Origin: Branchiostoma floridae
Taxonomy: Eukaryota; Chordata; Leptocardii; Amphioxiformes; Branchiostomatidae
Length of the DNA: 64,000 nucleotides
NCBI RefSeq assembly: GCF_000003815.2
Contig: NC_049990.1
Location: 9,353,115 to 9,417,114, forward strand
Direction of reading: 5' to 3'
Shown here: piece after piece, positions 1-10,434 of the stretch
Layout: each line of letters starts with the position of its first letter
Numbering within the stretch: the first letter of the stretch is position 1
The notes under the pieces: generated by a model
The model's input: only the letters and a program-made list of their open reading frames with translations
The model's database searches: none
Told to the model about the DNA's origin: nothing
Translations under genes and position numbers: made by a program

Positions 1-141
1 ACACACTAGAAAAACCACATGGAATAGCATAGACCATAAAGACACACAGAACTTAGATAAGTTTTTCAGAGCAAATTGGCTTTGATACATTTTGTAAATA
101 ACCTTTTCCTGATGTGTTGCGTAGGGATGGTTTTCCTGTAG

Positions 142-3100
142 GCCCCAGTCAGACGTTATCGAAGGTGTACACAGTCTGTCCGCTTCTGAAGAACAACCTG
201 GACAAACGCGGACTGGCGCTGGACGGCAAACTAAAGCATGAGGACACCAACCTGGCCTCGTCTACCATGTAAGACACCTTGACATGTATAGAAATAAGTG
301 CTACAACAAATTCTGCTTACAAGAATTTGAAAACCTCAAATTTCTCGTTTTATCCTGTCTCATTTATTATGATAATAAGGTTTTAATCAGCATAATCTAC
401 AAACAAAAAAAAACAAATACACCCAAAACAGTACCTCCGTTTTTCATTTTAAAAGAAAGCACTGCACCATATAAGTCAAAACCTATGGCTGTAGTCAAAT
501 GTAACTCTCTTTATGTGAACAAGTGCATTTTGGAATAGCTTCTAGTATTTTATATGCCTTTAAAATTTCTTTTTGCAACAATTGAAGATACCAAGAATGT
601 CACCTCATACAAGTTTCCTTTCTGAAATTTGTGCTGAATTACATTTTGTTAATTTATCCTTTTCTTAGTATACGTAAACAGTAAGCTAACAAAGATAGTG
701 GAAAATCATTTTATTATTCATAGCAATATCCATTCTGTGTTCATCTCCCCAACTCATTTGTATCATATCTGTATCCCTGGTGCGGACTGATGATTTGATT
801 AAAGCATTCATTTCAAAAGAACACTCAGTAACATACTTGTGCCTGACCCTGGTGCTGAAAGACATTCAGATCACTGCATTCATGTTTGCCGTATCAGTTA
901 CATAGCTTGTCATTTCTTTTGGTGCTGAATGGTACTCTAATTACAACAATAATTTTGAAAAAACATCTGTCCCTTGTGCCAAAAGCCAATTAAGATCACC
1001 CCATTTATATGTACAGAAGTACTAAAAATAATCACAAAGCTTCATTAGTTCCTAGTCTTGAATGACATTCCAATTACTGCATTCATCTTGGAAGCACACT
1101 TGCAGAGCTCTATCTGTCACTTGTACTAAATGATATTTCAATCATTCCGTATCCCTGGTTTTGAATGACGTTCTTATTACTGTATTCGTGTTCATGTCTA
1201 CGCACATAGCTTTATCTGTTCTTCGTACTGTATTGCATAGTTACCAATTACCCAATTTATATGTCAGTGCAGAGATATTTACATTCTGGCAGAGTCCATG
1301 ATTGTACTGGAAGAGATCCTGATTGGAATCTCTGTCGACAGAGACTTTAATCAGGGTTCTATGTATATATACATGTAGTGAGGTGGCCTCCTATTCAGAA
1401 TCCTAAACTTCAAGTCACACGGGCACTTTAAGGCCTGTGACAGTTTTGGTCGAACATGAAATTCGAACCACTCCGTAACCTCAGGTAACCCCGCCGGGCC
1501 GGAGCGTTTTTAGAACGGTCCAATGTCAGTACCTAATGTTACATTGCGAAAACAGGAACTTACGATGCACGGGCCACACTAACTACTTTTTTTGAGACTT
1601 ATTAATGTTGAATGCTAAAGATATTGATCTAGTATTTATCAAATATCGGCATAACTAGAAGCGGTTAACAAAAGGGCACCCCCGCGAGAGCTGCAAGTGG
1701 TACAGTCCGACCTCCCGGGGTGTGGAGTGGCGGGAAAACAGCGAGGCGCTCATACTTCAAGGAAACAGCAAAATAATGCTATAAATCGGTATTTCTAGCC
1801 CAAAATGATTGTATGGCAGTTGACTGATGCCTTATAAGGCTAACTGCTTGCGAAATTTCGCATTGATACAACAGCGATTTAACAGATACAGACACAAAAC
1901 ATTACTATCGGTTAACGTTACGTACAGTCAAGCATGTCTTACTTGGACGCAGTTCTTGTAGGGTAAGTAGTGTTTCGTCGGCCCCTGCCCACATCAGGAC
2001 ACCAGTTTTATTACGAGTTTTGGGCAGATTTAGGTTTCTTAAGCCTTAGACCTTCAGAAATCAAGCGGGTCTTCTTGCAATATCTTTGATTTCCGTGGCT
2101 GTATTGATATTTGTACGAAAAATACCAAAAAATTGTCAAAAAATTCTGTTTTTGCCCCAAAATTGAGCCTTACCTATGTATAGCGGCAAGATCCCCAGGC
2201 ATATTAGATATCACAGAGATATAATCTATTACTCCAGAAAATATGACTCAGTTAGACAATCATTTCATAGTGGGCACAGACCCATTTTAATAGCATCCCT
2301 ATTTTTTACCAAAAAATGGTTTTTTAAACCCAAAATATTGAGGATCCACAATTTTCTTGTCATCATATTTTGAATATGGGTGAATTACGTTAACTGGCCA
2401 AAAATTGTTGAAAACAGATGGTTACATCAAAAGTTATGGCCATATAACTGCTCGACTGAGAATCTACTAGGTGTCACAGGCCTTAAACTGCCTGTGCAAT
2501 CCGTTGATCTTAAGTGACATGGATCAAAGTGGTTTTGACTGTTCATCAGGGAATATCTTTCAATTTACAGGCTTTGATTAGGATCTGTATCAACTTCTGC
2601 CAGATTGCAATCTGTACCTCTGTACCGTGACATTATGTGTGTGTACTGGTCTCACAGCTTTACAACCAAATGATTTTATCAGCCAACATTTGGTAGCTTC
2701 TCAGCTACCTTCCTCAGGGTTTAATCAACTCTACCACATTGTGGCTAAGAACCCAGCATGTATCGATTTGCCTACCTGATTAGATTATTTCAAGGACTCC
2801 TTGTATGTGCTCTTCACTGCTAACGAACCTTTGCATAGCTTTACAAGTCCTTGGTGCTGATTGGCATTCAAATCAATAGTTTGATCTTAAAAGCACTCTT
2901 GCATTGCTGTACTTGTCCCTGGTGCTGAAATAGATTTCCATTGTAAATTATGTTCCAAGTACAAGGAAACTGTGACACTGCAGGGCCAGAAAACGTAGTT
3001 TCTACATTCTGCAATTTGTGATTCACAGTAGATACTTTTATCTAGTTAAAGTACTTATTTTTTCTAAAATCTCTGGTTTCAGGTAGATGTCTGGAGCTCT

Positions 3101-6100
3101 GCTCTGCTACCGATAGAGTCATTCAACTTCAAGTGAAAATATTCACCATGCAACTTACATTTGCCAACATTTTTTTCAGCATGACAAAGGACACAACCAG
3201 AGAGAATCTTGGGATAGTTGTGCAGTACAAGGTTAAAATCCGACTGATTGTGGCCTATGGAGGGTGAGCTATTCTTACTGCAGCCATCATCATTTCAGTT
3301 TTCTAAAGTACCACTGTACCTAATTGCATGCAGTCTCAAATTGTTTTAGAAAGAGATGTTATTTTGTGTAAATTTTGCTATGCTTTGAACGTACAAGTAG
3401 GTGTTTAAAGCATGAATGCACATGAATGTAGAAGGTTCCTGAGCAAAATGATATGTACAGGTAGTCTGTAATGAAGTCAACTGGGTTTTAGAGTGTTTTA
3501 AATGTGCTGATAATCAATAGATGGGGTATAGTTATTTGTGATTGCTACCAGCAAAAATCCAACTGTGTTTGTATATATCTTAAGTTTGTAGGTACTCATA
3601 TAGTTGCAAGTATGGTTTACTTTAGGTGTAATATTCCTGTGTGGTCATAAGTGTAGGTTACAGATATCAAAATAACACAGAAATGGATTTTTCTCCTATA
3701 CACAGTTTGCTATACAGTACAGATTTTAATGACTTTTTTTGGGTTCTTGCATCACAGAGACCTGTCTGTTGAGCTGCCCTTCACCCTGAGCCACCCCAAA
3801 CCTGAGACCCCACCTCCCAGCCCCAAACCTGACAGGGCACAAGGTCAGTACCAATACTACACTTACTACACTAAATCTTTTCGTCCCTCGGATAGGACGT
3901 TAAATGGAGGTCCCGTGTATGGGGAGAGCCATACCCCATGCACGTTAAAGAACTCCCACGTGTGCGATGGTGCGGTGTGCGTTGGTGCAAATCTTTCTGT
4001 CGGGAGTTGGTGATTCACTTCAAATCACCCGGATGGAGGCCTGGCAAACCTGTCTCGTATCAGCCACATGGTGATCTACATCATTCACCCGGACGGGTGT
4101 GTCACCCTGTAAGGGGCAGTATAACCCGTGTGCGAACATGTACAGGGTTAGCCATTGACAATAGCCTACGGCTAGTTGGGCAGCCCTGGCTGTTTGTAAA
4201 CAGCTGAACAAATAAATAAATAACTCTTACAAAACCTGTTCAGAATGATAATACAATCGTTATGGTACACAAGTCTTTGAAAAAACTATTAGGGTGCCTT
4301 GCTGTTGCAGCAACACTTTATTATGTATTGTTTTGATTAGTTTTTAAAAGATAGCAAATTGCTTTGTAAAATAGATTTTATTTAAGTAGTTTTTATTGTA
4401 TGTTGTTTGTTCTCTTGATATTCCTGCAAATACTAGATGCTATTTTGTGACTTAAATGCCAAGGATGCATAATTCAGTCTGTACTATTAAGTAATGTTGG
4501 CTCCAAGTTATTCATCTGTATGAAGCTTTTCAAATCAACACAAAAGCAATACTCATNNNNNNNNNNNNNNNNNNNNNNNNNNNNNNNNNNNNNNNNNNNN
4601 NNNNNNNNNNNNNNNNNNNNNNNNNNNNNNNNNNNNNNNNNNNNNNNNNNNNNNNNAGTTATTCATGGATTTTGATAATATTTGATGTGGGGTTGGGTGT
4701 GGTAATTTGCAAATAATTACTAGTCATAAATGATGTATGGAAACAAAATATTTTTTTCATATTTCTTACTTCTACACAGAAGCACCAGTGGACACAAACC
4801 TCATTAATCTGGAAACCAGGTAAGAAAATGTCTTATTTTTTCTTTCTTCTCAATTAAGGTTAGTTGTAAAGGTTAGCATCTGGAGGAATTAAGTCCATTT
4901 ATCATGTACAAAGTTTCAAAATGTTTTCATTCTTAGCTTTATCTGGTTATCAAAGGTGGGTAAAAAAGCCAAATTCCTGTAGGACCATTCTTTACCAAAG
5001 GTTAGATAATAGAGATGATAACAAAATGTTTCAAACTGCTTGATAGCTTTTACAGATTAATTGTTTATCTAAAACAAGCATCTATGCCATTTTCAAAGCT
5101 GAATTTGAAGAGAAAGGTCTGCAGCATAGCAATTTGCTGTGACATTCATCAATTCAAAAGATCATCCTTACCACAGTTACATACATGTGTTGTACATTGA
5201 TATGTTAAGTTATTTTTATGATATTGCATGAGTTAACTATTCTTCCAACATTTCTCCATTAGAAACATTACATTTTCTAATTTCATACATGTATGTTCCT
5301 TTCTCTCCGTTTCCATGTTTTGTAAACTCCTTTGGTACAAGGTGTTCCTTTTCTGCACTTACACAACTCTTGAATTATACATGTACAGTTTGGTTGACCA
5401 AATCATTTTGATCAACAAAAAATTACATCTGTATATCAGAAATTTGACCAAAGAAATTGCTTCTGCTTAGCTGATATTGCATATTTTTAGCCATTTTATG
5501 AAATATTAAATTCCGCACTTTTTTATTCAAATTGCTCTGCCTTTTAATTGTTGATAATTTTTGACAATCTAAGGATGTAATGGAACAAAATGATAGATTT
5601 AGCTCACGCAACTTTGTTCAAATTTGAAATGTTTTAGACCATTACTTGCAAAACATATTCACCCTTCAAATTACAAGAGAGAGTAATTTTCAGTTGAAGG
5701 TTACCAGCAAAAATTGCAGTAAACAATAAATTTCAAGAGCTGTAAATGCAGCTGACTATTTTAATGGAACACTTCATCCAAAAGGGTGTCCTAATGCATG
5801 CTTTGTTTTCTATCATGTCTCTCTCTGCCCCCTCCCCCATTATTGTATTGCTGCATGCAGTACTATCAATAGACCTCGGAGGTGGTAAGCCCACTCGAAC
5901 GGCCTGCACTCAATCCTGAGTACGTTCTCATTGCATGGATCATTCCATCGGTAGAGTAGGGGTGTATGTGTTGTGTAGATCATAAATTTGGTTTACAGAA
6001 GGTTGATGAATGGTTAAATGGGTACAAGTAGAACAAGGTCAAGGAGTCTAGAAGTAGCAGCCAAGGCTGAATTGTTTCACAGACTTTACAAACAAGTTAA

Positions 6101-7183
6101 GATCATAACTTTTGATAAGGTTTATTTAAATGTGATTAGTGAATGCTAGATATTTAGTGTGTTTATTGTTTTTAATGGTTGTCACCCATTTCTTATGTCA
6201 CTCAAAGTCATCAACATTTCACATCCTTGAACAATCTTTTTGTTCATGTCAGACTAACGTTAGAAATCTTTGCACAGTCATGCCAGGGTCACATTCACTG
6301 CCAAATATAGAAGCTTAAAACGCTTGCGTTATACTCACTTTCCAGATAATCTCCAAGTTCAGTAACATTTCTATCAGCCGTCCTTCACATTGGTACTTGC
6401 CTTACTAAGGGGCAGATTTCCTGCATGATTGGTCACGTGTGCTGAGTAGATTGGGTGTGCTCGAGGGTAGAAATGCAGTCCATTATAGCCAAGTGTCTCA
6501 GCTAAATCAGAGGAATATACCAAATGTCTAGACACAGTGTCTGGAGAGTTCAACAAATGGGTCTATACACATTGATATTGAGCAGGAATAAAGAAACAGA
6601 GAAGATGAAAATTACTAACGAACACTGAACGCTATTTCGGTACACAAAGCTCTTACCAAAAGCTTTTGATCAGTCCTCCAATCCTTGTGAAGTTGAAATG
6701 ACCTGAAGTGTTGGGTTCAAAGGTGACCAGCAGTTATGAAGTCAACATATTCCCTCACAATCATGATTCTGTAGCAATGACCATGGTCTGTTTTTAGGTT
6801 ATAGTTTGTGCTTGAGCATTCTTGGTGCAAAACAATTTTATACATGCTTAATGAACTTTTGCAGGCAAGGGTATCTAAAGAACTATTCAACTGTGTGGCC
6901 CAGCGTTTACCTCTCGTAGTGTGCATGTGCCTTCTTGCCCAAATACAAGTATGGTGAAATACGCTTTTAATTTACAGCACTGCAACTGTGAGGTGGAATT
7001 TAAAAGCAATGGCTGTACAAATCAGCAAGAATGCAGCTGAAACTTGTGTGACCAAATCTCTGCCATGCCTTTTCCCCCAGCGAAACCCCGGATAGTTACG
7101 GCAAGGACGATGATGACATAATCTTTGAGGACTTCGCTCGCATGCGACTTAAGGACCACGAAGGGGGCGACACCGAAGCATGA
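142..7183 (+). CDS. ARRB: Beta-arrestin (non-visual arrestin), C-terminal five coding exons; 5' part lies before the window
   Basis: Exons are 142-268, 3180-3263, 3758-3843, 4780-4819 and 7081-7183 (TGA 7181-7183), all with GT-AG borders and consistent phases. Exon 1 encodes [12 protein letters not shown] and then [20 protein letters not shown], the arrestin C-domain signature. Exon 2 gives [19 protein letters not shown] and exon 3 [15 protein letters not shown], both typical C-domain strands. Exon 4 carries VDTNLINLE, matching the LPhiXPhi(D/E) clathrin box of vertebrate beta-arrestins (LIELD/LIEFE). The last exon has [15 protein letters not shown], which matches the FxxFxxxR motif that binds beta2-adaptin of AP2. 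Visual arrestins lack both endocytic motifs, so this is a beta-type arrestin: a cytosolic adaptor that binds phosphorylated GPCRs, stops G-protein signalling and drives clathrin-mediated internalisation. The segment between exon 3 and the clathrin box is proline-rich. The protein ends 14 residues after the FxxFxxxR arginine, shorter than vertebrate beta-arrestin 1. Orthology to ARRB1 versus ARRB2 cannot be assigned. Confidence 0.95.
770..1270. repeat. Degenerate tandem repeat, unit about 65-75 bp, in arrestin intron
   Basis: A consensus close to 'cctggtgctgaatgacattc' followed by 'aattactgcattcatgtt' recurs imperfectly near 779, 849, 920, 1052, 1116, 1157 and 1222. Related units reappear at about 2850 and 2920, on the far side of the inverted-repeat element. 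The spacing is irregular and units have diverged, so this is an old array. Confidence 0.5.
1425..2500. mobile_element. About 1.06 kb non-autonomous element with terminal inverted repeats
   Basis: The left end around 1430-1442 reads CACTTTAAGGCCTGTGACA. The sequence around 2472-2491 contains TGTCACAGGCCTTAAACTG, its reverse complement with one mismatch. Similarity extends a few bases outward (CACACGGGCA versus GCACAGGCA). No transposase frame is visible between the ends, so this is probably a non-autonomous DNA transposon. I saw no clear target-site duplication. Confidence 0.5.
3870..4226 (+). mobile_element. Probable SINE-like element in arrestin intron
   Basis: The segment has a highly ordered core, GACGTTAAATGGAGGTCCC then GCACGTTAAAGAACTCCC, and ends in an A/T-rich AAATAAATAAATAA tail at about 4208-4222, as expected of a retroposed element in plus orientation. 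From memory the core resembles the conserved central domains of widespread invertebrate SINEs; this was not checked against a library. The overlapping frames at 3938-4207 and 4020-4211 are incidental. Confidence 0.5.
4557..4656. other. Assembly gap (100 N)
   Basis: Exactly 100 N bases lie in the arrestin intron between 3843 and 4780, typical of a scaffolding gap of unknown true size. The 10-mer AGTTATTCAT occurs shortly before the gap (about 4506) and immediately after it (4657), so a small overlap or repeat may have caused the break. Confidence 0.99.
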
Positions 7184-8625
7184 GGCGACTCACGAAAGCT
7201 CTCTCTCTTTCTCCATCAGTTCCGCAAAGTTGGTGTCACCATTTTCCTTCTAAACAGAACTGCCTTCAGATGGTAGGGAGTTCCCTAGACTGCCTTGTAG
7301 AGAACAACCATTGGTATTGCTTGATTGAAGTTTTGAATTTCAATCCAACAGAAGAAAAAATGGATTTTTTGATGGACCATCAGCCTTCTTCAGGTTGACT
7401 GACCCACTGCTTTTGTCACATGACCTTAGATGATATTTGACACCTGTAGGGGGTCAGAGACGCCTGGAAGTCTGCACAGGGTTGAAAGTTGAAACTTTGA
7501 TTATCTTACCGACCAACACAGCTTGATTTTCATGCTGATGACAGTGTTGTTTGTTAGATAGACAATGGAGTTACGCATATACTACCAACCACCTAGCCAA
7601 TAACCAAGACTCATTATGTGTAATATTGTGACAAATGATTGTGATGATTTTGTAACTGCCATGCCATCGTGTGAATAGTCAGTGATGAGAAAGTACTGTA
7701 CTTTCGTCTGCAATGTATCATAGAATCTCAGTCGATGGCTACGTACAAGTACTAGTATACTGCACATTTATATCATGTTCAGAATCTATCTAGGATAACT
7801 GTCTTGTAGAGTGGATGTTTTGTATGAATTTTCTAGAGTTGGTACAGTCACATAGGTTATAGTCAAGTATTCTTTTCATGAATCCTGATAATCAAAATCA
7901 CAATGTACAATATTCTTCAGGTATTCTTTTTCCTGTTTGATTCAGGTTATGTTCATCAATTCAACCTGTAATGCATATTGCTTAAATTTAACTTAATCAT
8001 TTATAAAATTATGTATATCTATTAACATAGTAAATTATATAGTTACCATAAACAAGAACACTGTCAGTACAATTGCTTGGGACCACTCCACTTGATTCAA
8101 CAATACTAAATGTCTGTTCTAAGACTGATGAAAATGCTATAATATTATCATTATTTCATACCATAAACTAACATTATCAGAATTCATGAAAATGAGTAAA
8201 CTAACTATTGAATGTCTGTCTGCATATGTTCTATTTCAAGGTTGACACCGAACCTTTGTTGTTAACAAGGAGTTTGTAATGTCTTGTCTGTTCTGCTCTT
8301 GTACAGTTGTAGGTTCCAGGCCAAGCTTTGTGAATCCGACCCTTACATTTTGTAAGGTATATAAATATATATGAATGTGTGACACAGCCATCAACCGTAT
8401 GCTAAAAGTAATACTCCTGTTACTCTCCAGACTTTGTACATGTACGTGAATAATGTGCGTTTTTTGACCGCAGATGGACCTCTCTATTGTTGTTTTTAGA
8501 GCACTTTTTTTAAAGGGGAGTGCAAAAGATGTAATGTGGAGGGGTAAGAGTGCTCCCAAGGTGATGAGCAGAAATCTTTTACCTTCTCCCTTTTGGTCCT
8601 AAATTTGGAGCAGGGAGAAGGTTTG

Positions 8626-8833
8626 TCAGTATATGAGCGATCGCAATGACGTCACGGTGACGCAGTGGTAGGCAAAAGGCAGGTGTTTGGCAAAAGATTG
8701 ATTTACATATTAACCTGTAATTTGATCGGCTAATCTAAATATCAATTTTTAATCCAATCTGCTGACGTCCTGGTAGGCACCAGCCGTCGAATACCCCGGA
8801 TATAAACAACAACAGTGATCGCTCGTATACTGA
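8626..8833. mobile_element. Small inverted-repeat element (MITE-like), 208 bp
   Basis: The left end TCAGTATATGAGCGATC and the right end GATCGCTCGTATACTGA are inverted copies with one mismatch over 17 bp. The element encodes nothing. No target duplication was recognised. Confidence 0.5.
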
Positions 8834-10299
8834 TGTAGACTTTTGATATGGAGCTTTGACAGTTGGGATTACTTACCTTCATTGCAGGTTTGTGAAAGCA
8901 AACAGTGTTCCGTTTTACCCTTGATTACTAGGGATGCCGCCATCTTGGATTGTCAAAGTATAAGTTCAAGAACGCCGTCTTCTTGAATGATTTTAAAATA
9001 TTGATGAGGGAAATGTTGAGTTACGAATGAAGGGGGGCACTTTCGATAAACGAAAGCAGTTGGACCAAGTGTGATTTTTTTTCAGTGAACCACCCAAAGA
9101 AAATCTTTATAGTATTCAAATCTAGTGTTATGCAAGCTAGAATCTTGTTTCTTTGCTGCATTCATTGTGTGAAAATCAAAAATTTATTTCTATAGTAACT
9201 GTTAAAAGCAAAAGCCTAGAAAAATATAAATCAGCTAGCAATTTTATTCCTGTAGTAAGTATAAAAATTCTCACTTGTCCAGTAAAAGTATCAGAAATAA
9301 TGACAGTATAAAGGATATGATCTTAGGTATGTATGATATATTAAGTAAGATATGATAAAAACACTAGTGAACAAATTGCTTGTGCTCATAAACACATTTG
9401 GCTGAAAAACTTTACCCTTATTAATCCATAATTATAAGGTAATGCTGAGGTCGTAATATATATTGTGAGCTTGTCCCTACTACTAGTACTAGTTACATGG
9501 ACATAGCTTTGTGAATTGTTCCTTAATTGCGCCATGTTATGTGAACTTTCCATGCTTGGCTCTCTTGTACACAGAATAAGAAACCCACATCGCTACATAA
9601 GATGTAGTTAGCCAAACTCAATAGGTTAACATATGAGAAAACCCCAGTCATCGTACTATGAAATAACAGATTTTGATGTTCGGTTAGTACAATATTGTGT
9701 CATCCTCAAACATACTAGGTAGTGTTGAGTGTAAAGTTTTGTTTGTCACCTCATCAGGTTTTGTAAAATAAAGTGCAACCAGTTAAGTATAGTGTCTAGC
9801 AACCCAAATACCAGATATTTTATAGTCAGATTATTCTTGTGGTAGAGCATTGATTGTCACAGCATACATTGTACTGTATGAGTCACAATCGGTCTAGGTT
9901 CCAAATATTCCATGACAGAATGAACTAAATGTGTTGTCCATAATCTAGCATCATATGAAATTATTGTGTATAAATATTATATATATATGATTATGATTAT
10001 GATTAAACTGTAACTTGTATGCCAACCAGAGGTGGATTTTGTATCATTACATTTGTGTGTCTGACTCAGTATTTATACCATATTCAAAGGTGGTCACCAA
10101 TTCTGTTTCTGGGAATCAAATTTCCTTATTTGAACTATCTGTACCTTGCTATTGATGCTACCTAGTTTACATTGTACATATGGAATCAAAATTGTGACCA
10201 TGTAAGGAAAAGATTATGGCAAAAAGTACACAAGTAGAGATGTCTGTTGCTCAACTGACATCAGCCTCATATGTACAGTTATATGCTCCTTTCAATGTT

Positions 10300-10422
10300 T
10301 TTTTTTATCAGGCTTTCTATTTTGTGCCGTTTTCTTGCTGAGAGACATAAAGAAAACTGTACAAAAGAGAAAACCCGATAAAAACGGCAACAGCCGCTGC
10401 CTAACCTCTGCTTGGAGAGTAA
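10300..10422. mobile_element. Partial copy of the CTCCAAGCAGAGGTT palindromic MITE family
   Basis: The right arm, ending in CCTAACCTCTGCTTGGAGAG, and the internal GAAAACCCGATAAAAACGGC match the copies at 12370, 16892 and 21769. The left TIR is missing and the copy starts at a T-rich tract. It ends about 13 bp downstream of the gene B stop codon, so it probably lies in that gene's 3'UTR. Confidence 0.6.
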
Positions 10423-10434
10423 TTTAATCAGCTA

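Larger units (their letters stand above)
269..3179. other. Arrestin intron with repeat content
   Basis: This 2.9 kb intron contains no credible coding exon. It holds a degenerate tandem repeat (about 770-1270, with related units at about 2830-2960) and a roughly 1.06 kb inverted-repeat-bounded element (about 1425-2500), each listed separately. The short open frames at 284-538 and 2176-2373 lack any recognisable feature. Confidence 0.6.
7184..10434. other. Arrestin 3'UTR and intergenic DNA between convergent genes
   Basis: No coding exon is recognisable. The first part should be arrestin 3'UTR; a clear AATAAA lies at 9767-9772 but I cannot assign the real cleavage site. The stretch contains an inverted-repeat element at 8626-8833, a CREB-type palindrome TGACGTCA at 8647-8654 inside that element, and a short AT repeat near 9978. 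It separates arrestin (plus) from gene B (minus), whose 3' ends face each other. Confidence 0.6.

Noticed and set aside
7180-7398. 72-codon frame beginning at the arrestin stop codon
   Set aside because: Overlaps the arrestin C terminus out of frame and has no recognisable feature; it is 3'UTR.
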